Shown in pieces: positions 8,396 to 19,645 of a stretch of 64,000 nucleotides of DNA. The notes under the pieces were generated by a model, which was not told the origin of the DNA, did no database searches, and saw nothing but the letters and a program-made list of their open reading frames with translations. A program made the position numbers and the translations under genes. The first letter of the stretch is position 1. Each line of letters opens with the position of its first letter. Source of the DNA: Nannocystis sp. (GTDB taxonomy: Bacteria > Myxococcota_A > Polyangia > Nannocystales > Nannocystaceae); assembly GCF_016714285.1 (NCBI RefSeq), contig NZ_JADJNN010000009.1, forward strand, positions 124,001-188,000, written 5' to 3'.

Positions 8396-9679
8396 GTGGC
8401 CTGGTTGTGGGCCATCGCGGTCGGGGCGACGCTGACGTGGGCTCCGCTGGCGCGGGCCAATCCGCCCGCGCCGACGGGTCCGCCGCGGCCGCCGTCTCCG
8501 CTGGCGCCGGCGGGTGAGCGCGAGGCGATGGCCGAGCGACCGCTCGGGGCGGGCAGCTACAAGCCCGGCAACGGGGTGACGCTGCACTCGCAGGACGGCC
8601 GCTTCGCGCTGAACTTCGCGATGTGGGCGCAGCTGCTGTTCACCGGGCGGCACGAGCAGACGCCGGTGAGCGGCGCGGCGGCGCGGACGGCGAGCCTCGA
8701 GCTGCGGCGGGCGCGGGTGGTGCTGCAGGGGCACGCGTTCACGCCGCACCTCAAGTACTACGCGCACCTGATGTTCGCGCCGAAGGACCTCGGCTTCAAG
8801 GACGGGGCGCCGACGCGGGCACCGATCTTCCAGTGGTACGCGACGCTGACGCGGCTGGCGAACGCGCAGCTGCAGGCGGGCTTCTTCTTCGTGGCCTACG
8901 CGCGCCAGCGCATGGCCCCGCTGCCGCGGCTGCAGTTCGCCGACAACTCGACGGCGAGCTACGAGTTCACGCTCGACCAGGACATGGGCCTGCAGGTGGC
9001 GTCGCCGGATATCGCGGGGCTCGGGCTGCTGCGCTACTACGCGGGCGTGTTCATGGGCGACGGCTACGACTGGTACAAGGCCGGCGACTTCGGGTTCACC
9101 TACATGGGCCGGGTCGAGCTGCTGCCGCTGGGGATGTTCGAGGATTTTAACGAGCCGGACTTCGAGCGGCTGACGCGGCCGAAGCTGAGTTTGGGGGCGG
9201 CGTATGCATACAGCGACCGCGACCACCGCACGCGGGCGATCGCGGGGACGAGCTTCGTCGACGGCGGGACGATGTCCGCGCATAATTTCACGGCCGATAT
9301 GAGCTTCAAGCTGGCCGGGTTCTCCGTGCTGGCCGATGCGTACTGGCGCCGCGGCTGGCGGCAGTCGGGCGGGCTGCGCGACGAGGAGGGGCTGCCCTTA
9401 TCGGTGCAGGCGGCCCGCAACGGCTTCGGGTGGACGGCGCAGATGGGCATCTTCGTGCCGCGCACGCGCCTCGAGGCGTCGGCGCGCAACGCCGGGGTGC
9501 GGCCGCCGATCGTCGGCGCGAGCAGCCTGGCGCGGCTCGATGAGGTCGGGGCGGGGCTCAATTATTACTTCTTTCGCCACGCGGTGAAGCTGCAGACGGA
9601 CTATATCCATACCTGGGGGCCGGCGCTGCCGACCGGGCGTGGGGATCAGGTGCGGGTGCAGCTGCAGCTGATGTTCTGA
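8396..9679 (+). CDS. Phosphate-selective-type porin (OprP/OprO-like)
   Basis: A 427-residue outer-membrane beta-barrel. The GTG start at 8396 is chosen because GGGGAG lies just upstream and the first 21 residues make a signal peptide ending in PLARA. The mature protein has the porin O/P pattern: ...GVTLHSQDGRFALNFAMW... at the N terminus, RRARVVLQGH, many alternating aromatic strands, and a C terminus ending in aromatic Phe (QLQLMF) as required by the BAM complex. Substrate specificity cannot be read, but family members pass phosphate or polyphosphate. It is divergent from the macroglobulin gene with about 145 bp between the starts, which should hold both promoters. Confidence 0.8.
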   Translation: MAWLWAIAVGATLTWAPLARANPPAPTGPPRPPSPLAPAGEREAMAERPLGAGSYKPGNGVTLHSQDGRFALNFAMWAQLLFTGRHEQTPVSGAAARTASLELRRARVVLQGHAFTPHLKYYAHLMFAPKDLGFKDGAPTRAPIFQWYATLTRLANAQLQAGFFFVAYARQRMAPLPRLQFADNSTASYEFTLDQDMGLQVASPDIAGLGLLRYYAGVFMGDGYDWYKAGDFGFTYMGRVELLPLGMFEDFNEPDFERLTRPKLSLGAAYAYSDRDHRTRAIAGTSFVDGGTMSAHNFTADMSFKLAGFSVLADAYWRRGWRQSGGLRDEEGLPLSVQAARNGFGWTAQMGIFVPRTRLEASARNAGVRPPIVGASSLARLDEVGAGLNYYFFRHAVKLQTDYIHTWGPALPTGRGDQVRVQLQLMF

Positions 9680-9737
9680 GCGCGGGCGAGCTGTGGACAT
9701 TCGGCCGATGGTCTGATGTTCTGAGTGTGGGTATTCG

Positions 9738-10995
9738 TTATCCGCGGCGGCGCTGGTTCGGGTGGTGCGTGCTGGCGCCGGTGGCGTTGCCTCGCTGGTG
9801 GCCGGCGTCGGCGGGGAACAGGGCCTGGTGGCCGTGGCGCTCGCGGATCGCCGAGAGCGCGGCCTGGATGGCGGCGTTCTGGGCGGCGCTTTTCGCGGGT
9901 GCGGTGGTGGGGCCGGGCGTGGCGAGGAGGTCGAGCTGTTGTGGGGTGGTGGTCGTGGCGTCGCGTGGGGAGAAGTCGGCGACGCCGATGCCGGTGAGGC
10001 GGAAGCTGCGGCCGTCGGTCTCGACGGCGTCGAGCAGGCGGCAGGCGGCGTCGTAGAGCTCGCGCGCGGAGTCGCTGGGCCGCGAAAGCGTGCACTGGCG
10101 GGTCTCGGTGATGAAGTGGCGGTCGCGGATCTTGAGGTGGATAACGCGGGCGCGCAGGGCCTCGGCGACCAGGCGGTCGGCGACGCGGGTGGCCTGGGCG
10201 AGCAGGCGGCGGCGCAGCTCGGGGACGCCGACGAGGTCGTCGGCGTAGGTGTCCTCGCTGCTGATCGACTTCGCGGCGCGGTCGGGGATCACGGCGCGCT
10301 CGTCGATCGCGTGGCTGAGGCGGTGGAGGTGGAGGCCGTGGGCGCCGAAGTGGCGCTGCAGCTCGGCCTCGCCGAGGCTGCGCAGGTCGCCGACGCTGTG
10401 CACGCCGCGGCGCTCGAGCTTCTCCTGGGTGCGCGGGCCGACGCCCCACAGGGCGGCGATCGGGAGGGTGGTGAGGAACTCGAGCTCAGTGCCGGCGGGG
10501 ATCTCGGTGAGGCCGTTTGGTTTGTTCATGCCGCTGGCGATCTTGGCGAGGAACTTCACGCGCGAGATGCCGACCGAGCAGGTGAGCTGCGTTTCTGCGT
10601 GGACGGCGGCGCGGATCGTCTCGGCGGCGGGCGCGGGTGGCCCCACAGGCGTCCGGTGCCGCCGAGGTCGAGGAAGGCCCGTCGATCGAGAGGCCCTCGA
10701 CCAGCGGCGTGAAGCGCTCGAAGATAGCGAAGACCTGGCGCGAGACTCGGTGTAGGCGTCGTGGCGCGGGGCGATCACGACGGCGTGCGGGCACAGGCGC
10801 AGGGGCCTGGCCGGTCGGCTGGGCGGAGCGACAGCCGAAGCGGCGCGCCTCGTAGCTGGCGGCACAGATCACGCCGCGGCGTCCGCCGCCGGCGACGAGC
10901 ACCGGTTGACCGCGCAGCTCGGGTCGGTCGCGGATCTCGACCGAGGCGAAGAACGCGTCCATGTCGACGTGCAGGATGGTGGGCTGCGCAGACAT
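9738..10995 (-). pseudogene. dinB: DNA polymerase IV (Y-family), frame-broken four times
   Basis: Translesion DNA polymerase. The start (ATG 10995) and motif ILHVDMDAFFASVE are intact, as are GVISR-type palm sequence, KFLAKIASGMNKPNGLTEIP, the helix-hairpin-helix region (LWGVGPRTQEKL) and the little finger up to the stop at 9738. Between them the frame changes near 10803 (one extra base in a C4 run), 10746, 10679 and 10643 (each one base short). The third break destroys SIDEAFLD, which carries catalytic Asp-Glu. Amino-acid sequence between the breaks is still well conserved, which argues for recent damage or base-calling error rather than an old pseudogene. The acyl-CoA ligase gene ends 49 nt upstream on the same strand. 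Confidence 0.85.
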
Positions 10996-11044
10996 TCAGT
11001 GCGGCGCAGCATAACGCCGCGGAGGGCGTCCGGGGGGCGGTATT

Positions 11045-12694
<1,650 letters not shown>

Positions 12695-12764
12695 GCCGGG
12701 ACGCTAGGAGGGTCGCGGGCAAAGGTCAATCGCGGTCGGTCGCGGTGGTCGCCGCGGTGGTTGT

Positions 12765-13717
12765 GTGGGGCGCGCGGCTGTGCGAGATTCGCGGCGTGCC
12801 GGGCTTTCACGTCGTGGGTGGGTGCGAGTCGCGGCGGCTTCGTTGACGCTGGCGGGCTGCCGCGGACAGGGGACACGAACTCCGACAGGGGCCCCGACAC
12901 AGGCGCCTACGCTGAGCGAGGCGCGGCTGTTCGCGGCGCCGGGCGGGGCGGCGCAGGGAGTGCCGCAGCTGCTGTCGGCGATGGCCGCGAGCGATGTGGT
13001 GCTGATCGGCGAGCTGCACGAGCACCCGCTCGGGCTCGGGCTGGCGGCGACGCTGTTCGAGCAGCTGCTGGCGAGCCCGGCGGGCGAGAAGGCGGCGCTC
13101 AGCCTCGAGAGCCTGACGCGCGATCAGCAGGGAGTGGTCGATGCATACCTGCGCGGGGAGACCAGCGAGGCCGTGTTTCGAAAGGCGGCGCAGCTCGAGG
13201 GCGATCACAGCTATCCGCCGGGTCATCGCCGGATGATCGAGGCGGCGAAGCGAAAGGGCCGGCCGGTGATCGCGGCGAACACGGCGCGGGCGCTGGTCAA
13301 GCGGGCGCGGCTCGAGGGGCTGGAGCCGCCGCGAGCGCTGCCGTCGGAGCAGCAGGCGTGGGTCGACAATGCCGGCGGCGCTGACGGAGGGGCATATCGT
13401 GAGGGCTTCCTGGCGCTGATGGGCGGGCACGGCGGGGTCGATGCGGCGACGATGGAGGGCTTCTTCCGGGCCCAGAACGTGGGGACGCGACGATGGCGGG
13501 GTCGATCGTGCGGGCGCTGACGGCCGGGCTGCGGCCAGTGGTGCAGGTGGTCGGAGCTTCACGTCGACGGGGCGGGCGGGCTGTATCAGCGGGTCCGGCG
13601 AAGGCGCCGGAGGCGAAGGTGTGGCGGATGTCGATGGTGGCCGAGGCGGCGGAGCAGCTGCGGGCGGAGGATAGCGAGCGCGGGGACGTGGTGGCGTATG
13701 TGGGGGGGGCGGGATAA
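12765..13717 (+). pseudogene. ChaN-like haem-binding lipoprotein, frame-broken near 3' end
   Basis: The first 245 codons encode a lipoprotein (lipobox LAGC around residue 32) of the ChaN/Tiki-like family: VVLIGELHEHPLGLGLAATLFEQLL, LSLESLTRDQQ and GDHSYPPGHRRMIEAAKRKGRPVIAANTARALV. ChaN binds haem in the outer-membrane/periplasm space. Near 13482 one base seems missing and the family sequence continues in other frames (MAGSIVRALTAGLRPVVQVVG at 13493 onward), with further shifts between 13550 and 13620, ending in WRMSMVAEAAEQL and a stop at 13717. The GTG start at 12765 is uncertain because no ribosome binding site is clear. Confidence 0.75.
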
Positions 13718-13733
13718 GGCCCAAGCTGGCGAC

Positions 13734-14633
13734 GTGACGAAGCGACGCACGATCTGGACGATCATCCCCGGGACCCGCGCGCGCCAGGCCTACAGCCGAT
13801 CCACGCGCGACGGCGTGGCGATCCTGTGCGTACGCCTCTCGGGTTATGCCGATAACCGCAGCGTCTGGCGCATCACCGAGGCCCTCGACGCCCTCGCCTG
13901 TTCGCTCACCGACCTCCCTGACGTCGCCACGCTCGACGTGACCGAATTCAGCAACGCCGAGGGCGACGAGTCCTCGACCCTGACCAGCGTCTTCTCTGGG
14001 CTCCCCTGCTGCTGGATCTCCCGGGCATGGGACCAGCAGCGCGACGGTCTGCGCTGGGACCTGCCGCCCTCCGGGCAGATGGCCGCAAGCGCCGACGAGG
14101 CGAGCGCACGGGTCGCCTCCTGGCGCCGCGCCGGCGGCTTCTCGCTCGCCCTCGACGCCGCCGCCAGCACGCGCACCTGGCGATGGACCGAGCGCGGCCT
14201 TCTCGTCACCAACGTCTGGCGAGGGGCGCCCGGCACCGAGGACCTGTGGCAGCAAAACCGCCTCGTCGAACGCACCGTCCACACCCCGCGAACTGTGCAC
14301 ATTCACTGGCCCGTCCCCGACCGCACCGGTGTCACCCACGAGGCTCTGCGTCGCCAGGCGCGAATCGTCGTCGCCGACGGTCGCATCATCGAGGCCGACT
14401 TCGCCGCCTGGAGCACCGGCCGCCCCCTCCCGCCTGACTGGTTCGCCCACATCGCCGACCTCGCCGACCTCGAAACACTCAATCTCCGCGACACGGCCGC
14501 CCGCGAGCCCGACATCCTCGCCGCCGTGCAGGCCCTCCCCGCCCTGCACACCCTCGAGGTCGAACCCGAAGCCCTCGGCCCCGCGGCACGCGCCCAGCTC
14601 CGCAGCGAGCGCCCCGGGCTCACGCTGCGCTGA
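13734..14633 (+). CDS. Hypothetical protein
   Basis: 299 residues, family not recognised. The GTG start at 13734 is a guess, since the frame is open to 13698. The middle is Trp-rich (WRWTERGLLVTNVW, WDQQRDGLRWDLPP), and the last 80 residues have a leucine-rich-repeat-like rhythm (IADLADLETLNLRDTA, then LPALHTLEVEPEALG). There is no signal peptide or membrane segment. It is convergent with the lectin gene, 36 bp apart. Codon use fits the genome, so it is probably a real cytoplasmic protein. Confidence 0.65.
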   Translation: MTKRRTIWTIIPGTRARQAYSRSTRDGVAILCVRLSGYADNRSVWRITEALDALACSLTDLPDVATLDVTEFSNAEGDESSTLTSVFSGLPCCWISRAWDQQRDGLRWDLPPSGQMAASADEASARVASWRRAGGFSLALDAAASTRTWRWTERGLLVTNVWRGAPGTEDLWQQNRLVERTVHTPRTVHIHWPVPDRTGVTHEALRRQARIVVADGRIIEADFAAWSTGRPLPPDWFAHIADLADLETLNLRDTAAREPDILAAVQALPALHTLEVEPEALGPAARAQLRSERPGLTLR

Positions 14634-14669
14634 GCAGCTGGGGGCGCAGGGGCGAGGCGCTGGAAGTGC

Positions 14670-15122
14670 TCAATGCTCGTTGGTGCCCGATGCCCATAAG
14701 GCGCGAGTATTGTCGGCGGTGTAAATGACCAAATTGCCGTCATCCTGAAGCGCCAGGAACGCGCCGGGGTTGCCGTGCGTGTTCGTCGACCACCTCGGGT
14801 GGAAGCCTTCCATCGATGTCGGGGAGTACGAACCAATATTAGGGCTAGTCCAATAGAGGACAAAATTGCCATCGCCTTGCATGAGCAATTTTCGCGCCCG
14901 CTTCTCGCCACCCATCGTGTTCGACGCCCAGAGCGCTTTGCGTCCCGACGACCGATACAGCACGAGGTTCCCGTCCCACTGATGGGCCAGGTAGTACTTC
15001 AGACTCGGAGAGTGGGGCAAATTGCTCTCGTAGGCATCCATCACGGGCAACTCGAAACCGGCTGCCATTTTCGAGTAGGGGACGCCGTGAAACCGACCTG
15101 TGGGGAGGTTCATTTTAGTCAT
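14670..15122 (-). CDS. Small bulb-type (mannose-binding) lectin domain protein
   Basis: 150 residues consisting of a single B-lectin (monocot mannose-binding, MMBL) beta-prism-II domain. All three sugar-pocket motifs QxDxNxVxY are complete: QWDGNLVLY, QGDGNFVLY and QDDGNLVIY, each followed by an LWAS/RWS repeat. No signal peptide is present, and the start (ATG 15122) has only a weak AAGGA upstream. Such domains bind mannose or other D-sugars and occur in plant lectins, fish and fungal proteins, and lectin-like bacteriocins such as putidacin L1. The base composition is clearly lower in GC than the neighbours, which suggests acquisition by transfer. Confidence 0.85.
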   Translation of the reverse strand: MTKMNLPTGRFHGVPYSKMAAGFELPVMDAYESNLPHSPSLKYYLAHQWDGNLVLYRSSGRKALWASNTMGGEKRARKLLMQGDGNFVLYWTSPNIGSYSPTSMEGFHPRWSTNTHGNPGAFLALQDDGNLVIYTADNTRALWASGTNEH

Positions 15123-15233
15123 GCGCTCGTGAGTCCTTGAAGGGTGATTTGCAAGTCTTGCGCGGTTAGCGGTCCGCTCATTCCGGAACGTTTGACGCGG
15201 AGTTGCGTGATGGCCAGGTGATCGCGGGGTGGC

Positions 15234-16664
15234 TCAGGGGGCGAGTTTGCGGGCCTCGTCGCGGTCGATCGACGAGGCGAAGGTGCCGAGGAGCACGTTC
15301 CACTTGGGGTCGGTGATCTTGTCGCGCAGCAGCTTGAGGGCGGTCATCTTGTCGCTGCTGTAGGCGAAGAGGTCGAGGATCGTCCGGGCCTCGGCGGCGC
15401 TGAGGCGGACGTTCTTGGCGGTGAACTCGAGGGCCGAGAGCCTGTCCGCGGAGAAGGACTCGGCGTTGATGGCGGCGACGACCTTGTCGAAGTCGCTGGG
15501 GGCGGCGGGCGGCGTGGTCGTGGTGGTGACGGGGGTCGTGGTGGTGGGATCGGTGGGCGGGGGAGATGCGGGCTGGCGCTTGGCGGCGGCCTCGCGTTCG
15601 GCGGCGGCGGCGGCCTCACGCTTGGCGGCGGCCTCACGCTCGACGGCGGCGGCGGCCTCGCGCTTGGCGGCGGCCTCGCGTTCGGCGATGGCGAGGGCCT
15701 CGGCGGTCTTCTTGGCCTCGGCGATGCTCTCGTTGGAGACGAAGGCGAGGACGCGGGCGGCGTAGCGGACGGAGCGGCGGACCGGGGTGGTGGTGACGCA
15801 CCAGGCCTCGGTGCGGATCGGCATCGGGGCGTTGCCGAGGCTGCCGTAGGCGAGGCCGGCGGACTGCATCGCCATCGCGTTGGCGTTGCCGAGGGCGTCG
15901 TTGCGGGCCCGCTGCTCCGAGCGGAGGTTGTCGCTGCGGCCGACGACGTAGACGCCGCCCTCGGCGGTGGGGACGGTGGTGGCCCAGCTCGGGCAGGTGT
16001 CGACGGCGCCCTGGGCGTAGGCGGTGGGGTTGATCTTGAAGGCGAAATAGACGGGGTTGGCGAACTCGGCGACACGCTGCCATTGCGCGGAGCTGTCGAG
16101 GCCGCCGGAGCCGCTGATGCCGCTGCTCGGGTTGGTGCCGGAGGCGTTGACCTTGGTGTCGCGGGCGGCGCTGTGGAGGAGGGAGCCGGTGCCCTGGATG
16201 AACTCGCCGATGAAGCGGTCGGTGCATTGGTCGGGCTGGGCCTTGCAGCAGGCGGCGAAGGCCTCGGGGTCGGCGATCTCGGCGACCATCTTGCCGGTCA
16301 GCACATAATCGGCGCGGGCGCTGCGGCTCTGGCTGTGGCTGGCCGAGACGTCGGCGACCACCGGGATGCCGATCCGCGCGGCGACGGCGGTGCTGACCGT
16401 CAGGTCCTCCGAGAAGTGGACGCCGCCGCCCTCGATGAAGCGGGTGGTGATGTGCTTGGAACAGGCCAGGGCCAGGGTGTTCGATTCATCGAGGTCGGTG
16501 ACGCCGGCGGGGACGAAGCGGCCGACGTAGATCGATGGGTCAGTGTCGAAGGTGTTGCGCAGGTAGACCGAGGCCGAGGAGACGACCGTGGCCGACTGAT
16601 TGGCGAGCCGAGCCGTGCCGCAGGCGGCGAAGAGGGCGAGGAGGGGCAGCAGGGACTGTCGCAC
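15234..16664 (-). CDS. Lipoprotein with coiled-coil repeats and DUF4476 domain
   Basis: 476 residues from GTG 16664 (ATG 16724 also in frame). The start at 16664 puts the lipobox LFAAC at residue 15, as expected for a short lipoprotein signal. Residues 20-330 are a conserved-looking exported region with YVLTGKMVAEIAD, suggesting an LPP20/curli-secretion-like fold. An Ala/Glu/Lys/Arg-rich heptad stretch follows, built from (A)EREAAAKREAAA repeats, then a Thr/Pro linker and a C-terminal DUF4476 domain (FSADRLSALEFTAKNVRLSAAEARTI...), known from many Myxococcota and Bacteroidota envelope proteins. It lies last in a run of minus-strand genes after the kinase/ABC cluster, 102 nt from the permease. 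Confidence 0.75.
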   Translation of the reverse strand: MRQSLLPLLALFAACGTARLANQSATVVSSASVYLRNTFDTDPSIYVGRFVPAGVTDLDESNTLALACSKHITTRFIEGGGVHFSEDLTVSTAVAARIGIPVVADVSASHSQSRSARADYVLTGKMVAEIADPEAFAACCKAQPDQCTDRFIGEFIQGTGSLLHSAARDTKVNASGTNPSSGISGSGGLDSSAQWQRVAEFANPVYFAFKINPTAYAQGAVDTCPSWATTVPTAEGGVYVVGRSDNLRSEQRARNDALGNANAMAMQSAGLAYGSLGNAPMPIRTEAWCVTTTPVRRSVRYAARVLAFVSNESIAEAKKTAEALAIAEREAAAKREAAAAVEREAAAKREAAAAAEREAAAKRQPASPPPTDPTTTTPVTTTTTPPAAPSDFDKVVAAINAESFSADRLSALEFTAKNVRLSAAEARTILDLFAYSSDKMTALKLLRDKITDPKWNVLLGTFASSIDRDEARKLAP

Positions 16665-16766
16665 CGGGGAAGTTTCGCACTGCCACTGGCGACGCCGGCG
16701 CGCGCAGCGAATGACGAAGCACACGGGTCGACGTGCGCGCTCGCGCGCTCGCGGCGGATCACATCT

Positions 16767-18629
16767 TCAGTCGGGGCGCGGGGCGGTGGTGGCGGGGTGC
16801 CGGATGGCGCGCAGCAGCACGACGGGGATGACGACCAGCATGACGGCCTGGATCAGCCCGAGCAGGGGGCTGACGGCGGCGAAGCCGAGGATCTTGTCGG
16901 CGCCCGAGTGCGGGTGGTGGGCCCATTCGGCGGTGTGCAGGAAGCTGACGCCGAGCGCCAGCACGCACACGCCGGCCCAGATCTTGGCGAGCAGGGACAT
17001 CGGCAGGGCGGCGACGCGGATCGTCAGCAGGGCGGCGATGGCGATCGTCCACACGAAGTAGGCGAGGGCGACGGGGCTGGTGAATACGTGCAGGTGCTCC
17101 GGGCCCATGCAGGCGGTGCTGACGGCGAGGAACACCGCGATGCCGACGGCGAACTCGGCGAGCAGCGGGGCGACGGGGACGCGGCGCAGGGCGGTGGGGG
17201 TCTCGGCCTGGGGGACGCGCAGCATCAGGAGCAGGCTCAGCGGGACGAGGGCGATGCCGAGGTTCAGCAGGTAGAACTCGCCGGGGTCGTGGTAGCGGCT
17301 CTCGGTCCAGGGGTTGGCGATGGTGATGAGCAGGGTGCTGACGAGGGCGCCGATCAGGGCCTCGCCGCGGCTGAGGGCGCTGGGTGCGAGCTCGCCGACG
17401 CGGCGCTCGAGCGCCCGCAGGCCGAGGTAGGCGAAGCAGAGCATGCCGGCGGTGTTGACGAGGACCGCGAACATGGCGTCGCCGAGCAGCTCGGGGCCGA
17501 GGTTTTCGGCGCGCATGAGGGTGCCGGCGGGGATGAAGGACTCGAGCAGGAGGTGGGACGCGGCGGCCTGCGGGAGGAGGGCGAGCACGCCGAGGGCGCG
17601 GGCGGGCAGCTCGAGCGCCAGCAGGGCGCCGGCGAAGGTGAGCGGCACGAGCACGCCGGTGAGGGCCATGGCGAGCATGCTGGGGCTGCGCTGGCGGCCG
17701 AGGGCGAGGCCGGCGAGCTGGGCGAGGGCGGTGAGGAAGGCGCTGGCGGCGAGGGCTGCGGCGAGCAGGCCGAGCGCGGGTAGGACCTGACCGACGGCGA
17801 GGGCGGCGGCGAGGAACAGGATCAGCTGCGGGGCGGCGAGCAGGGCGACGACGGCGGCCGGGCCGAGGCTGAGGCCGAGGACCAGCTCGCGGGCGGACAG
17901 GGCGGTGCCGGTGAGCGGCTGGAGGGTGTTGTCGTGGACCTCCTGGGCCATCTGGGTGCCGGCGATCACGGGGGCGAAGAGCATGAGCAGGAGCATCATC
18001 ATGGCGCCGGCGACCAGGCCGATCACGCGGAGGGCGTCGGCGGCGGTGAGCGGCGAGCGGTAGAGGGTGAGCTCGGGGCGGAGGTCGTTGGCGATGATCG
18101 TGCGCAGCTGCTCGGCGAGGAGGTCGTTGGTCCAGGCGACGTAGCCGCGGATGAAGGGCCGCTGCGGGAGGCCGTGGCGGGCGCGTAGGGCCTCCCACGC
18201 GTCGTGGAGGGCGGGGTCGACGGCGTGCAGGAGGGCGGGGTCGTGAGTGATGAGGCTCAGGGCCTCGGACATGCGCTCGTGGACGCGGTGCTCGGCGTAG
18301 CCGCTGGGCTCGAAGCGACCCTCGGCGATGCGGAGCAGCGTGGCGTCGTCGCTGAGGCGGTCGGCGGCGGCCCGGAGATCGTTCAGGTCGTACTCATCCT
18401 CGGCGAAGATCTTGTAGCGGAGCAGCTCCTGGACGTGGCGCGGGTGCTCGAGCTTGAAGCCGACGCGCAGCTCGTGCTCGAGGGGGCCGTCGCCGAGCGC
18501 GAGCCAGGCGCCGAGGATCACGGACAGCAGCGCGAGCAGCAGGGCGACGGCGCTGTAGCGCAGCTTGCGGCCGCCACGGAGGGCGCGCGAGACGAAGGGC
18601 AGGGCGGCGGCGTGGAGCTTGCGTGACAT
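16767..18629 (-). CDS. ABC-2 type transporter permease
   Basis: 620 residues with about 12 hydrophobic segments. One lies near the N terminus, then comes a 150-residue extracytoplasmic loop rich in Arg and Glu, followed by the ABC-2 core (VHDNTLQPLTGTALSARELVLGLSLG is the typical cytoplasmic coupling-helix region after TM2) and an extra C-terminal bundle. Together with the ATPase gene 33 nt upstream it should form an export-type ABC transporter. The substrate is not indicated. ABC-2 systems of this kind export lipids, polysaccharides or peptides, or work in gliding and envelope remodelling. Confidence 0.85.
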   Translation of the reverse strand: MSRKLHAAALPFVSRALRGGRKLRYSAVALLLALLSVILGAWLALGDGPLEHELRVGFKLEHPRHVQELLRYKIFAEDEYDLNDLRAAADRLSDDATLLRIAEGRFEPSGYAEHRVHERMSEALSLITHDPALLHAVDPALHDAWEALRARHGLPQRPFIRGYVAWTNDLLAEQLRTIIANDLRPELTLYRSPLTAADALRVIGLVAGAMMMLLLMLFAPVIAGTQMAQEVHDNTLQPLTGTALSARELVLGLSLGPAAVVALLAAPQLILFLAAALAVGQVLPALGLLAAALAASAFLTALAQLAGLALGRQRSPSMLAMALTGVLVPLTFAGALLALELPARALGVLALLPQAAASHLLLESFIPAGTLMRAENLGPELLGDAMFAVLVNTAGMLCFAYLGLRALERRVGELAPSALSRGEALIGALVSTLLITIANPWTESRYHDPGEFYLLNLGIALVPLSLLLMLRVPQAETPTALRRVPVAPLLAEFAVGIAVFLAVSTACMGPEHLHVFTSPVALAYFVWTIAIAALLTIRVAALPMSLLAKIWAGVCVLALGVSFLHTAEWAHHPHSGADKILGFAAVSPLLGLIQAVMLVVIPVVLLRAIRHPATTAPRPD

Positions 18630-18662
18630 TGGGGCGTCCTCTTGCTTCGCGTCGACCCGGCG

Positions 18663-19606
18663 TCAGGCCACGCGATCGTCGGAGATGCGATTGTAAACGT
18701 CCTCGAGGCGGCTGCGTACCCGGCTGACGGTGACGACGCGGACGCCGGCGGCGCAGAGCTCGGCGAGGATGTCGGCCATCAGCTCCTCGCCGCCCTGGAC
18801 CTGGATGGAGAGGGTCTCGCAGCCGTCCTCGACGCCCTCGGCCTCGACGAGGACGCGGCGGCGGGCGAGCAGCTCGCGGGCCGCGGGGCCGCCGGCGAGC
18901 AGGCGGAGCTGGTAGACGAAGCGGCGGACCTCGTAGCGCTCGATGATGTCGGCGACCTCGCCGGCGACCACCAGCTTGCCTTGCTGGAGGATCACGGTCT
19001 GATCGCAGAGGTCGTCGAGCTCGCGGAGGATGTGCGAGGAGATCAGCACGGTGACGCCGCGCTCGCGGGTGCGGGCGAGGATCGATCGCAGGTCGCTGCG
19101 GCCGCGCGGGTCGAGGCCGTCGGCGGGCTCGTCGAGGATCAGCAGGCGGGGGCCGTGGAGCAGGCAGCGGGCGATGAGGAGGCGCTGGCGCATGCCCTTG
19201 GACAGGGCGCCGGCGGGGTGTCGCGGCGCTCCGTGAGATCGAAGGTGGTGAGCATCTCGTCGATCGCGGGCTCGAGCTCGGCGGGCGGGAGCTTGAAGCA
19301 CTGGCCGAAGAAGCGGAGATACTCGGCCGGCGACATATGCTTGTAGAGCGGGTTGCCGTCGCCGAGGAAGCCGATCTGGCGGCGCAGGGCGGTCTTGTCG
19401 GGGCCGGGTGTAACGCCGTCGAAGGCGATGCTGCCGTCGCTGGGCGCGAGCACCGTGGCGAGCATGCGCAGGGTGGTCGACTTGCCGGCGCCGTTGGGGC
19501 CGATGAGGCCGACGATCGAGCCGCTGGGGATGGTGAGGGTCAGGCCGCGGACGGCCCAGCGCTCGCCGTCGTAGGTCTTCCCGAGGTCGCGGAGCTCGAC
19601 GCGCAT
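18663..19606 (-). pseudogene. ABC transporter ATP-binding protein (one frameshift)
   Basis: The partner of the following permease. The start ATG 19606 begins MRVELRDLGKTYDGERWAV, then Walker A GPNGAGKST and the Q-loop region IGFLGDGNPLYKHMSP. Near 19215 one base is missing (expected RRDTPAGALSKGMRQR). The frame then continues with the degenerate signature SKGMRQRLLIAR, Walker B LLILDEPADGLDP, the switch His in VLISSHILRELDDL and the C-terminal dimerisation part. If the missing base is an error the gene is an intact 314-residue protein. If it is real, the transporter is dead. It lies 39 nt downstream of the kinase gene. Confidence 0.85.
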
Positions 19607-19645
19607 GCGTGGCCGGCAACGTATCACAGGCGCGGGAGATTCCGG

